DNA of 64,000 nucleotides from Chitinophaga pollutisoli. Its GTDB lineage: Bacteria; Bacteroidota; Bacteroidia; Chitinophagales; Chitinophagaceae. Below the pieces are notes generated by a model. It did not search any database, was not told where the DNA came from, and saw only the letters and a program-made list of their open reading frames with translations. The stretch covers positions 3,971,001-4,035,000 of the forward strand of contig NZ_CP149822.1 of NCBI RefSeq assembly GCF_038396755.1. The letters run 5' to 3'. Positions 26,017 through 34,755 of this stretch are shown here, piece by piece (position 1 is the stretch's first letter; each line of letters starts with the position of its first letter). Made by a program: the position numbers and the translations under genes.

Positions 26017-27396
26017 ATGAAACGATTTTCGCTTCTTATCATATTCGCCGCGACATTCACCATGTCGTGCAACAAATTCCTGGATACGCCAACACCCAAA
26101 ACGGAAGTGGTGGACGAGCTGGTATTCAATAACGACAAGAATGCAACCGCGGCCGTAACCGGGTTGTATATCTCCATGAACAGCCTCAACTATCAGTGGG
26201 CGAACGTCATGATGAATTTCGTGGCAGGGATTCATGCCGACGAAGTGTATTACGTGAGCCCCTACGAGGATTACGACGTATTCCGCCAGGCCCGGCTTTT
26301 GCCAAACAGCACTTATGTTGAGCGTTTCTGGAATTCCATTTACGGATATATCTACACTACCAACGCATGTGTGGAGGGACTGACCACGTCTACCGGGGTA
26401 ACGCCAGCACTGAAAGATCAGCTGTTGGGAGAAGCGTATTTCATGCGTGCATTTTTCTACTTCTACCTGGTGAATATGTATGGAGATGTACCCCTGGTGC
26501 TTACAACGGATTATCGCGTTTCGCAAAAACTGGGGCGTGAGAAAACGGAAGTGGTCTACAATCAGGTGATACAGGATCTGAAAACAGCCAAGCAGTTGCT
26601 GGGTGATAATTATCTCAACGGAAACCGGGTGCGCCCCAATAAAACAGCCGCCTCCGCATTGCTGGCCAGGGTGTATCTCTACCGTCACGAATGGGCGCTG
26701 GCCGAAACGGAAGCCAACAATGTGATTACGAACGGGAATTACGAGCTGATCAAAAATCTCAACAGCGTGTTCCTCGCCAACAGCCGCGAAGCCATCTTCC
26801 AGCTGCAATCCGTAAACGTAGCAGGTGGCCGCAATACCTGGGAGGCCAATGTGGGTGTTCCTGCCGGTGCTACCGGCGGTCCGCTCTTTCGACTGGATAC
26901 TATAAACCTGATCCCGAAATTCGAGGCGGGTGATGACCGTCTTACCAATTGGACAGGCACCCGCCTAGTAGGATCCGCGACGATATTTTGGGCCGCCAAA
27001 TACAAAGTCCGCAATGCTACCCCGGCGCAGGAACATACCATGCTCCTGCGCGTAGGCGAACAATTCCTCATCCGTGCGGAAGCGCGCATCCGGCAGAACA
27101 AACTCACGGATGGCCGCAGCGACCTCGACTCCATCCGGCTTCGCGCCAACCTGCCCGTTCTTTCAACAGCCCTGAACCAGGACCAACTGTTGCTGGCGGT
27201 AGAGCAGGAACGCAAGTTTGAACTGTTCGCTGAATGGGGCCACCGTTGGTTCGACCTCAAGCGTACCCATCGCTCCACCGCCGTATTGGGCCCCATCAAA
27301 GGCGCCAACTGGCAGGCGACCGATACGCTGTACCCGATCCCTTCCTATGCGAGAAGTACCAACATCAACCTGTCACAGAATGAAGGCTATAAATAA
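26017..27396 (+). CDS. SusD/RagB nutrient-binding lipoprotein
   Basis: A 459-residue surface lipoprotein partner of the SusC just upstream (19-bp gap). Lipobox TMSC near residue 18 (MSCNKFLDTPTPK) is the common SusD opening. The SusD-like N-terminal TPR part has GEAYFMRAFFYFYLVNMYGDVPLVL; the RagB/SusD C-terminal part has LLRVGEQFLIRAEARIRQN and ERKFELFAEWGHRWFDLKRT, then LYPIPSYARSTNINLSQNEGY. It would bind the oligosaccharide or peptide and close over the SusC channel. Its last 17 bp overlap the start of the TlpA-type gene, showing translational coupling. Confidence 0.95.
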   Translation: MKRFSLLIIFAATFTMSCNKFLDTPTPKTEVVDELVFNNDKNATAAVTGLYISMNSLNYQWANVMMNFVAGIHADEVYYVSPYEDYDVFRQARLLPNSTYVERFWNSIYGYIYTTNACVEGLTTSTGVTPALKDQLLGEAYFMRAFFYFYLVNMYGDVPLVLTTDYRVSQKLGREKTEVVYNQVIQDLKTAKQLLGDNYLNGNRVRPNKTAASALLARVYLYRHEWALAETEANNVITNGNYELIKNLNSVFLANSREAIFQLQSVNVAGGRNTWEANVGVPAGATGGPLFRLDTINLIPKFEAGDDRLTNWTGTRLVGSATIFWAAKYKVRNATPAQEHTMLLRVGEQFLIRAEARIRQNKLTDGRSDLDSIRLRANLPVLSTALNQDQLLLAVEQERKFELFAEWGHRWFDLKRTHRSTAVLGPIKGANWQATDTLYPIPSYARSTNINLSQNEGYK

Positions 27397-29185
27397 TCTT
27401 TCGGTTGTAATCCTCCTCCTCATAATTACCGGTTTCACCGCGCGCTCGCAGGAGCGTGTGGTGATTTCGCCGGTAAAGCCTGAGGCGGGGCAAACGGTGA
27501 CCGTTACGCTGGACCCCTCCGTTCCCGGAGGCCCGATCCCCGCCAACGCTTCCGCCGTTACCCTGAAGTTCGTCACCTCCAACTTCTACGACCTGCCCAT
27601 CCAATTGCCGATGCAGCGGGAAGGAGGGAAGTGGGTCACCCGTTTCGAGCTGGCGCCTTACGCGGCGTTCGCAACTTTTTCGCTCGTGAGCGGGAATGTA
27701 ACGGAACGGCCGGCTGCCGGCAAGCTGTTCGAGGTGATGGTTTTTAAGAACGGGAAACCCGTGCGCGGCGCACTGTTCTTCCGCGGCGGCAGCCTCGCCG
27801 CTCAGATGGGGAAAGCGCCTGGCATGAGGGCCGCACAGGCGGCGCTGTACGAACAGGAGCTGGCGGCATTCCCGGATCATTACGAATCCCAATTGTCGTT
27901 GCTGTTGTATAAGGAATCCCTGGCGAAAACGGATGCAGAGAAGAAGGCTTTCCGGCAGCAGGCTTACGATGTGATTGCGGCGAAGTGGATGTCGGCCCCT
28001 TCCGACCGGGGGAATATCAACAAGGTGACGATGGGGTACCTCATGATAGGGGAGCCCTCCCGCCTGGATTCGATCCGGAAGGTAGTGATGGACAAGTATC
28101 CGGAATCCGGACTGGGGCGTGATCTCCGGGCGGATTTCATCGGCCGGGAAAAAGATACGGCTTTGCGCATCCGGCAGCTGGAAGCGGCGTTGCAGGCCGA
28201 AACCGCGGCCAATACCGCAGACTTCTCATCTTACCACGACCAGCTGTTCGAGCTGTACGCCGTGAGAAAAGATGCGGAGAAAACGGCATACCACGCAGGG
28301 AAGGTGCAGCACGATACCACGAGCCCTTATCTGCCGCGCTTCTACAAAAGCATGGCGCAGACGCTGATCGATAACAATGTGGCTTTGCCGCTTGCCCGTA
28401 AATATACGGCAATGGCATTGGCCCGCGCCGATAAATGGCCCGCCGGGCTTATCCGGTATTTCCCGGAAACGGGGCATATCATTCCCAAAGTAGATGACAG
28501 CACCCGCCGGGCCGTGAACGCCCAGGCGCGGGGGAACCTGCTTTCCATGACCGGGCTGATCGATATGCTGGAAGGGAAAGACCAGGAAGCAGCAGCGCAG
28601 ATGCAACAGGCGCTTGCGGCATCCCATGATCACGAAACCCTCGAAAACGTAAGCCGCTTCTACCGCGAAACCGGCCGGGATAAAGAACTGGCCGCGGTGA
28701 ACGCGCTTCGCCTGGAAGAGCTGAAAGCATCTATCGCTAAACAGATGATCGACCGCCCCGCGCCGGACCTGAGTGCTTTCACCGACCTGAAAGGGAAACC
28801 GGTGGATGTCAAAAAGCTGCGCGGAAAAGTTGTGTTCATCGATTTCTGGGCCACCTGGTGCGTTCCCTGCATGCAGGAAATGCCCTATATCCAGCAACTG
28901 TACGACGAGTTCAAAAGCAATCCCGACGTGGTGTTCATGATCGTCAACAGCGGTGCGAAAAACACCCTGCAGGACGCGCAGAACTGGAAAGGGAACAAAA
29001 CGTATTCCTTCCCCGTGTATTACAATACCGACGCCAATGTGGGCGAAAAATTCGGTTTCAACATCATTCCCGCCACTTATGTCATCGACAAAAAGGGCCG
29101 GGTACGATTTGCTAATATAGGATTCGAAGGACCGGAGGTGGAATCCCGCCTTCGCGTTCAACTACAGATGGCATTAACACCTTGA
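27380..29185 (+). CDS. TlpA-family thioredoxin-domain protein
   Basis: A 601-residue exported protein. The ATG at 27380 lies inside the SusD end and starts a signal peptide (MKAINNLSVVILLLIITGFTARS); the upstream open frame is the SusD shadow. The N-terminal half has a beta-sandwich-like region and helical repeats (EKKAFRQQAYDVIAAKW, AQARGNLLSMTGLIDMLEGK). The C-terminal thioredoxin domain (about 460-601) has VVFIDFWATWCVPCMQEMP with redox Cys494/Cys497 and the cis-Pro segment FNIIPATYVIDKKG. It would reduce disulfides in the periplasm. SusCD-TlpA sets without glycoside hydrolases suggest peptide or protein uptake; that is inference. Confidence 0.88.
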   Translation: MKAINNLSVVILLLIITGFTARSQERVVISPVKPEAGQTVTVTLDPSVPGGPIPANASAVTLKFVTSNFYDLPIQLPMQREGGKWVTRFELAPYAAFATFSLVSGNVTERPAAGKLFEVMVFKNGKPVRGALFFRGGSLAAQMGKAPGMRAAQAALYEQELAAFPDHYESQLSLLLYKESLAKTDAEKKAFRQQAYDVIAAKWMSAPSDRGNINKVTMGYLMIGEPSRLDSIRKVVMDKYPESGLGRDLRADFIGREKDTALRIRQLEAALQAETAANTADFSSYHDQLFELYAVRKDAEKTAYHAGKVQHDTTSPYLPRFYKSMAQTLIDNNVALPLARKYTAMALARADKWPAGLIRYFPETGHIIPKVDDSTRRAVNAQARGNLLSMTGLIDMLEGKDQEAAAQMQQALAASHDHETLENVSRFYRETGRDKELAAVNALRLEELKASIAKQMIDRPAPDLSAFTDLKGKPVDVKKLRGKVVFIDFWATWCVPCMQEMPYIQQLYDEFKSNPDVVFMIVNSGAKNTLQDAQNWKGNKTYSFPVYYNTDANVGEKFGFNIIPATYVIDKKGRVRFANIGFEGPEVESRLRVQLQMALTP

Positions 29186-29213
29186 TACGGAAATCATGCT
29201 AATGAAATGAACT

Positions 29214-29242
29214 ACCCCGGCTCCTTTGGGCCGGGGTTTTTT
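29214..29242 (+). terminator. terminator of the ECF-linked Sus locus
   Basis: An 8-bp stem ACCCCGGC/GCCGGGGT (29214-29221 with 29230-29237), 8-nt loop and T6 tail, about 30 bp after the TlpA-type gene. Confidence 0.85.
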
Positions 29243-29256
29243 GTATCTTTCCCGTT

Positions 29257-29880
29257 ATGCGCTACATATGGTATTTCTGTTATCTCGCCTGGTACTGGGG
29301 CATCGAAATGGCCTGGTTCGTGATCCGCCGCGAAATCGCCGGGGAGCGGAAATACGGAATTCGCACCATTGGCACCCATTACCTAGGGGACGCCATTTCT
29401 ACAGACGCCAAAGCTATGGCCACGCAATACGAACCCGTGAATTATTACTCGGCGGAATGGCTCATGGATCATGTTACGGAAGCGGAAAAACAAACGGCTT
29501 TTCTGGATGTGGGCAGCGGCAAAGGCAGGATGCTCGCCATTGCGGAGGCTTACGGGTTCAGGGAAATTGTGGGGGTGGAATTATCCCCCGAACTATGCGC
29601 CTCCGTAAAACCGGGTAAATACGAAGTGCTTTGCGCCGATGCGCGGAAGATGTCCATCCCCGACCAAACGGGCGTCATCTTCCTGTTCAATCCTTTCAAC
29701 GAACCTGCTATGCAGGATTTTGTGGAAAGGGTGAAAGAAAGCAGGGCGCGCCGCCCGAGAAGCATTAAAGTGCTGTATGCGAACCCGCAGCATAAAGATG
29801 TTTGGCTGAAAGCCGGCTGGAAAGAAACGGATAGTTTCGAGAAGCTGCGATACCTGCGGGGCTCGGTGCTGGAAAATTAG
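29257..29880 (+). CDS. class I SAM-dependent methyltransferase
   Basis: A 207-residue methyltransferase. An N-terminal hydrophobic/aromatic stretch (MRYIWYFCYLAWYWGIEMAWF) may touch the membrane. The SAM-binding motif I is FLDVGSGKGRMLAIAE, the acidic end of strand 2 is VGVELS, and a later VIFLFNPFNEPAMQDFVERV occupies the catalytic loop region. The substrate is not known. The downstream small GNAT genes run convergent to it with a 6-bp gap. Confidence 0.82.
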   Translation: MRYIWYFCYLAWYWGIEMAWFVIRREIAGERKYGIRTIGTHYLGDAISTDAKAMATQYEPVNYYSAEWLMDHVTEAEKQTAFLDVGSGKGRMLAIAEAYGFREIVGVELSPELCASVKPGKYEVLCADARKMSIPDQTGVIFLFNPFNEPAMQDFVERVKESRARRPRSIKVLYANPQHKDVWLKAGWKETDSFEKLRYLRGSVLEN

Positions 29881-29886
29881 GAGCGG

Positions 29887-30183
29887 TCAGCGGTATTGCG
29901 GATCAAGCTGCGCGCGGTATGCCGGGTGGCGCCGGATGAAACCTGCTATAAAAGGGCAATACACCATCACCAGCTTTTTTTGGGACGCGGCCAGCCGGAA
30001 AGCTTCCTTCGCCAATGCGGTGGCCACGCCCTTGCCTTCCATCGCCGCCGGAACGGTGGTATGCATGAAAGCAATGTCTTTTTTATAATAACGATAGGTG
30101 AGCGTCGCCACTTCTCCATCGAGCCATACTTCCAGCTGCAGGTTGGCTTCGTTGTTGATGACGGTATGTTGCGCAGGTTCCAT
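29887..30183 (-). CDS. small GNAT acetyltransferase (Acetyltransf_CG type)
   Basis: A 98-residue single-domain N-acetyltransferase of the minimal Acetyltransf_CG group. Features are LEVWLDGEVATLTYRY, the MHTTVPAAMEGKGVATALAKEAF acetyl-CoA loop (EGKGVA) and KLVMVYCPFIAGFIRRHPAY, where the CPF-x-FI-x-HP pattern is diagnostic. The substrate is unknown. It starts 4 bp behind the end of a paralogue, so both are probably translated from one mRNA. Confidence 0.85.
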   Translation of the reverse strand: MEPAQHTVINNEANLQLEVWLDGEVATLTYRYYKKDIAFMHTTVPAAMEGKGVATALAKEAFRLAASQKKLVMVYCPFIAGFIRRHPAYRAQLDPQYR

Positions 30184-30187
30184 GTTT

Positions 30188-30496
30188 TTAAAGATGGGTG
30201 ACGGAAGGGTCTACGATGCGCTTCCATTCGGGATGGCGTTTCAGGTAGGCGGCCACCAAAGGGCACAGGGGTACGAGGGTGTAGTGATTTTCTTCCAGGT
30301 AAGCCAGCGTTTTTTCGATCAGCGCCGTGGCCACGCCTTTGCCTTCCAGTTCGGCAGGCGCCTCGGTATGGATGAGCCATATCTTGCTGCCGCTTTCTTT
30401 GTACACGATGATGGCCGTATGCCCTTCCACCGTTAGCTCAAACTGGTGGTCCGTTTCATTCTTCACCAAAGGAAGACCGATATATTCTTCTTTCAT
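30188..30496 (-). CDS. small GNAT acetyltransferase, tandem paralogue
   Basis: A 102-residue paralogue of the neighbouring gene with the same plan: FELTVEGHTAIIVYKES, IHTEAPAELEGKGVATALIEKTL, and YTLVPLCPLVAAYLKRHPEW. Shared motifs show a tandem duplication, but the overall identity looks moderate, so the copies have diverged and may act on different substrates. This is the promoter-proximal gene, divergent from the DUF2339 gene at 30597. Confidence 0.85.
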   Translation of the reverse strand: MKEEYIGLPLVKNETDHQFELTVEGHTAIIVYKESGSKIWLIHTEAPAELEGKGVATALIEKTLAYLEENHYTLVPLCPLVAAYLKRHPEWKRIVDPSVTHL

Positions 30497-30596
30497 GCCG
30501 TTAATTTACTGATTATAACAACACGGCCCGCAATGGCGGTGAATGGCAAGGGATATCGACAAATGTTTATATTTACCGGAATAATCCCAAAGTCCT

Positions 30597-33008
30597 ATGC
30601 TGACACTCATTTTTGTGATGTTGATCGTGATCCTGGTGACGATATGGTCGAACCAGGGTAAAGTTGCTTCGAAACTGAAGGCGATTACGCTGCAGCTGGA
30701 ACAATTGCGGCAGGTGATGGAAGAAAGGGAAACGCCCCCGGCCCCGCAAGCCCAGTCATCCCCGAAGATCTCCCCGGATATCGGGATTTCATACGAGGTT
30801 CCCCCGCAACCAACGCCGGAACCCGTCCCGCCATTACCGGAACCGGTCTTCATTTCGCAGGAGCCGGCCTCCGCGCCGGAGCCGAAAGCCGCCATGCAGG
30901 AAGCCTTCCGGGCAGCCGAAGCGCAACAGGAAGAAAAATACATCCCGGCCGGACCGCAGCCTTCCTTCCTGGAAAAGTTCATGGAGAAAAACCCCGACCT
31001 CGAAAAATTCATCGGCGAAAACCTGTTCAATAAAATCGGTATCGCCATCCTCGTGATCGGTATCGGGTTTTTCCTCAAATTCGCGATCGATAAAAACTGG
31101 ATCAACGAAATCGGCCGGACGTTCATCGGCCTCCTTTGCGGCGGGGCGCTCATCGCCCTGGCGCACCGCATGCGCAAATCCTTCGCGGCCTTCAGTTCGG
31201 TACTGGTTGGCGGCGGCGTGGCGGTGTTGTATTTTACGGTGTCTATCGCATTCCATCAATACCACCTGATCGGGCAAACGGTGGCATTCTTGCTGGCGGT
31301 GCTTATCACGGCTTTCACGGTTTTTCTTGCCGTCAGCTACGACCGGCGTGAACTGGCCGTGCTGGCGATTCTTGGTGGCTTCGGCGCGCCGTTTATGGTC
31401 ACCACGGGCCAGGGCAACCTGCCGGTTTTCTTCTCCTGGGTCCTGATCCTGAACACCGGCATGCTCGTTTTGGCGTATTTCAAAAAATGGAATATCGTAA
31501 ACATCATCTGCTACGGCATCACTTTAATGATTTTTACCGGTAGCATATGGATCGGCGCGATGAAAGACGAAGACGTCCGGTTAGGTGATTTGTCTACTGT
31601 ATTGATTTTCGCCATGCTGCACTACATTGTTTTCTTCCTCATGAATGTCATTAATAACGTCCGCAATGGCATGCGATTCGGCGGACTGGAAATCGGTATT
31701 CTTATCAGCAATACCTTTTTCTTCTACGGACTGGGCATGTTCCTGCTGGCCAGACTCGGGTGGAATGAGTGGCAGGGATTGTTCACCGCGCTGATGGCGG
31801 TGTTCAACTGCGTGTTTGCATGGTTCCTGTTCCGCAACAGCCGCGCCGATCGCACGCTGGTATATCTCCTGATCGGGCTGGTGCTCACTTTCATGAGCCT
31901 GGCGGCCCCCGTGCAGCTCGAAGGAAATTACATCACGCTGTTCTGGGCAGCGGAAGCCGCGCTGATTTTCTGGTTGCATGGAAAGTCGGGGATCGTGCAA
32001 TTTAAATACGCTTCCATGGCCGTGTTGGTCCTGATGCTGATCAGCCTGGGGATGGATTGGGCACAATTATATACCGCAGGTGGCCTCCGGCCTGTTATCA
32101 ATAAAGCCTTCATAACGGGGATCGTTGCGGTGGCGGCGGTGTACCTGTTATTGCGGCAGGTGCGCCACCAGCCAACGGAATCACCGTTTTTCCCGGGCGT
32201 TTCTTCCGGGATGATGGTGCGCTGCCTGCAGGTCGTGTTCGTGTTGGTGTTGTATGGTGTGGTGATGCTGGAGATCGTTGAACAGGTACATACATCCCGT
32301 CCATCGTTGACGCCGGTGGCTACGGGAATATTCAATTTCGCGTACCTGGCAGCACTGATGGCGGTGGCCAACCGCCGGCAAGACAAAGGCGCGGGCGTAT
32401 TGTCTGTGTTGGCTTTCCTGTCTGCCATCGCTTACCTGGTATATTATAATACAGCCGTGGTGAAAGTGCGGGAGCTGGTATTATCGGGAGATATGCCGCT
32501 GTGGGGCTTCCTGTTGCATTACGTGCAGATCGGTTTGCTGGTTTGGCTGATGATGGAATTCCGGAAAACGGTTTTAGCATTGAAGCAGGATGCCCTCCAT
32601 ATCCTGATAAACTGGTTCCTGCCGTTCATGATGTTGTTTGTGCTCAGCGCGGAGCTGTCGCACATTGCCGTGATGGTACGCGCGCCGGTGGCGGCGGAGG
32701 AAACATTGAGCACCGTTCACCGGACGGGATATGCGTTGTTGTGGGGCGTGTTTGCTTTTGCGCTGATGTTTGCCGGTTTGCGGGGCAAATCCCGCGACCT
32801 GCGGATCGTGGCCATCGCGGTATTCGCCGTTACCTTGCTGAAATTGTTCCTGTTCGATTTGTCGGGATTGGGTGAAGGCGGGAAGATTGCGGCGTTTATT
32901 TCGCTGGGTATATTATTATTGCTGATATCTTTCATGTATCAACGGTTAAAGAAAATTATTCTCACGGATGATCAACCTGGGCAAAACGAAGAAAGACTGC
33001 CTGATTAG
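30597..33008 (+). CDS. DUF2339 multi-pass membrane protein
   Basis: An 803-residue inner-membrane protein. One N-terminal helix (MLTLIFVMLIVILVTIW) is followed by a short coiled-coil-like segment (KLKAITLQLEQLRQVMEE) and a Pro/Glu-rich linker of about 70 residues, then the DUF2339 signature ENLFNKIGIAILVIGIGFFLKFAIDKNWI and many membrane helices to the end. The function of the family is not established; it often sits with DUF3999, as here, where the next gene overlaps its last 41 bp. Expression is therefore coupled. Confidence 0.88.
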   Translation: MLTLIFVMLIVILVTIWSNQGKVASKLKAITLQLEQLRQVMEERETPPAPQAQSSPKISPDIGISYEVPPQPTPEPVPPLPEPVFISQEPASAPEPKAAMQEAFRAAEAQQEEKYIPAGPQPSFLEKFMEKNPDLEKFIGENLFNKIGIAILVIGIGFFLKFAIDKNWINEIGRTFIGLLCGGALIALAHRMRKSFAAFSSVLVGGGVAVLYFTVSIAFHQYHLIGQTVAFLLAVLITAFTVFLAVSYDRRELAVLAILGGFGAPFMVTTGQGNLPVFFSWVLILNTGMLVLAYFKKWNIVNIICYGITLMIFTGSIWIGAMKDEDVRLGDLSTVLIFAMLHYIVFFLMNVINNVRNGMRFGGLEIGILISNTFFFYGLGMFLLARLGWNEWQGLFTALMAVFNCVFAWFLFRNSRADRTLVYLLIGLVLTFMSLAAPVQLEGNYITLFWAAEAALIFWLHGKSGIVQFKYASMAVLVLMLISLGMDWAQLYTAGGLRPVINKAFITGIVAVAAVYLLLRQVRHQPTESPFFPGVSSGMMVRCLQVVFVLVLYGVVMLEIVEQVHTSRPSLTPVATGIFNFAYLAALMAVANRRQDKGAGVLSVLAFLSAIAYLVYYNTAVVKVRELVLSGDMPLWGFLLHYVQIGLLVWLMMEFRKTVLALKQDALHILINWFLPFMMLFVLSAELSHIAVMVRAPVAAEETLSTVHRTGYALLWGVFAFALMFAGLRGKSRDLRIVAIAVFAVTLLKLFLFDLSGLGEGGKIAAFISLGILLLLISFMYQRLKKIILTDDQPGQNEERLPD

Positions 33009-34227
33009 CATCGGCATGTTACTGGGCGTGATGGGCGCCTCCGCACAGGAGCGCCCCGCGTTTGGATGGGAAGCGCTATTGCCGGAGGTGAAGTCCGCCG
33101 GTTTCTACCGCATCCCCGTCACACCCGCGCTGAGCGCCAAAGCCTGGCGCAACGGGGAATGGGATATCCGGATTTTCCGCGACTCCGCGGAGGTCCCTTA
33201 TCTCATCGAACGCAGGTACGAATGGCTGTCGGAGGGCGACTTCCTGGCCTACGCCACCCCTGAGCTGGTATCCGTTCCCGGAAAGAAAACGGTGATCGTA
33301 TTCGAGCCGAAGCCGCAGCAGTCCATCCGGGAATTCGGGCTGCGGTACGCCAATACTGCCGTTAGGAAGAACGTGGTGCTCACGGGAAGCAATGATATGC
33401 GGCAATGGTACGCGCTGCGCCCGCCCTTTCAATTGGACCCCTCGGCGGCGGTGCCCGTGCAGGGAAAAGATACCATCATAGAAGAAACGATTACATTGCC
33501 CTTATCCGGTTTCCGGTATTTCCGGATGGTGATCGACGATAGCGCCAGCGCGCCGATACATTTCAATTGCGTCGGTTTCCGCAAAAATGCCGACCGCCGG
33601 GAAGTTGTCCGCCGGATCGCCGGGGTGCCGATGCAGTTGCTGAAAGGGAAAGACCGCCGCACCGACCGTTTCCTTATCGCGCTCCCGGCCGCTTATCCGC
33701 TGCGGGAGCTGCGCCTGCAGTTCCGCGAGCCGGCCATGTTCCGGCGGGAGGCTGTATTGTATGCGTTGGAAGACGGCCGGGAAAGGCAGCTGGCGTTTGG
33801 CAGCGTGCGTTCCGAAGATACAGTCAACCGGTTTTCGCTGGAGGGAACGGCGGCGTACGACAGCCTGGTTTTGCAGGTCGAAAACGGAGATAATCCGCCG
33901 CTGGTATCGGGAGAGGCAGGTTTGTGGCAGGAAGAATGGGAGATGATCGCGCAGCTGGCCCCGGGCCGTTACGCCTTGCGCGGCGGGGCTTCCGGGCAAC
34001 GGGCGCCTGTATACGACGCGGCGTATTTCGCGGCGAACTATCGGCGGCAGGCGGGAGCGGTGTTAGCGCCGGGAGAACCGGTGGCGTTGCGGAAAGAAGA
34101 TGCGGTTGCTGAAAGCAAGGACTTCTTTACTTCCAGGTGGTGGGTGTGGATGGGAATTGTGTTGGTCGTGGGCCTCCTGGGGTTTGTGGTGCGGAGTATG
34201 GTGCGGGAAATGAAGAAGAAAGGCTGA
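32968..34227 (+). CDS. DUF3999 domain-containing protein
   Basis: A 419-residue exported protein with an N-terminal signal (MLLGVMGASAQ end), a large periplasmic beta-rich region (IPVTPALSAKAWRNGEWDIRIFRDSAEVPYLIE, LRYANTAVRKNVVLTGSNDMRQWYAL, FRYFRMVIDDS) and a single C-terminal membrane helix (WWVWMGIVLVVGLLGFVVRSMV). This matches DUF3999. The N-terminal reading begins inside the DUF2339 gene (41-bp overlap). The GTG/ATG choice is not fully certain; ATG at 32968 is used. The pair probably forms one envelope complex of unknown role. Confidence 0.85.
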   Translation: MINLGKTKKDCLISIGMLLGVMGASAQERPAFGWEALLPEVKSAGFYRIPVTPALSAKAWRNGEWDIRIFRDSAEVPYLIERRYEWLSEGDFLAYATPELVSVPGKKTVIVFEPKPQQSIREFGLRYANTAVRKNVVLTGSNDMRQWYALRPPFQLDPSAAVPVQGKDTIIEETITLPLSGFRYFRMVIDDSASAPIHFNCVGFRKNADRREVVRRIAGVPMQLLKGKDRRTDRFLIALPAAYPLRELRLQFREPAMFRREAVLYALEDGRERQLAFGSVRSEDTVNRFSLEGTAAYDSLVLQVENGDNPPLVSGEAGLWQEEWEMIAQLAPGRYALRGGASGQRAPVYDAAYFAANYRRQAGAVLAPGEPVALRKEDAVAESKDFFTSRWWVWMGIVLVVGLLGFVVRSMVREMKKKG

Positions 34228-34245
34228 TTTCAAAGTATATAAATG

Positions 34246-34285
34246 CCCTCCGGTGATGGATAGCGCCATAGCCGGAGGGTTTTTT
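34246..34285 (+). terminator. terminator of the DUF2339/DUF3999 pair
   Basis: Stem CCCTCCGG/CCGGAGGG (34246-34253 with 34272-34279), an inner ATGG/CCAT pair and a T6 tail, 18 bp after the DUF3999 stop. Confidence 0.85.
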
Positions 34286-34440
34286 ATGCATGGATGTAAT
34301 GCCGTTTTTCGTCAACTATGTTTACTGGATAATAGCATAATTGTATACATTAATTCAGCCGCTTTGTTTAATCCAATTGAAATACAATATATTACAACCC
34401 CGGAAATATTTTTTTGAAGAAAAAGCTGCAAAGGGCATTA

Positions 34441-34473
34441 TGTTTACATAAAAGCTATATATTTGTTTACATA
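34441..34473 (+). promoter_or_regulatory. candidate promoter and repeats of the lyase Sus locus
   Basis: TGTTTACATA occurs twice as an exact direct repeat (34441-34450 and 34464-34473, 23 bp apart), overlapping a perfect Bacteroidota -7 box TATATTTG (34458-34465). A related TGTTTAC lies near 34319. No TTTG -33 box is found at the right distance, as expected for an activator-dependent promoter. Confidence 0.45.
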
Positions 34474-34755
34474 GTTATTCAACCAAAAAGAAAGCAAATT
34501 CCACCAGGAGGCGTCAGGGGAGACAGCGTACGCATCTATTCAGAAATTTTTCAGCGATTGTTATAAATGCTGGCCTTTCGGGCCAGACGGACACGTTTTT
34601 CCGCACCGGCCAAATGGAGGATTTGCACGAAATATGCCTATGGCATCATTAGACATGAGACAGCCGCTACATATTTCTCCGTATGTATGCAGGGTTATTT
34701 TCAAAGGAGCACAACGGTAATTATTCTATTATTTAATCTTCTATTTCACTGAAGT

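Larger units (their letters stand above)
34228..34755. other. 528-bp regulatory gap before the second SusC
   Basis: Contains the terminator at 34246-34285, AT-rich sequence with TGTTTACATA repeats and a -7-like box, a short hairpin CTGGCC-N5-GGCCAG (34570-34586) and a long leader of about 285 nt before the SusC ATG. No real gene is seen; the 61-codon frame at 34567 has no coding character. Confidence 0.55.

Noticed and set aside
34567..34752. 61-codon small gene upstream of the second SusC
   Set aside because: No ribosome-binding site, no hydrophobic or domain pattern, and it lies within the leader; treated as non-coding.
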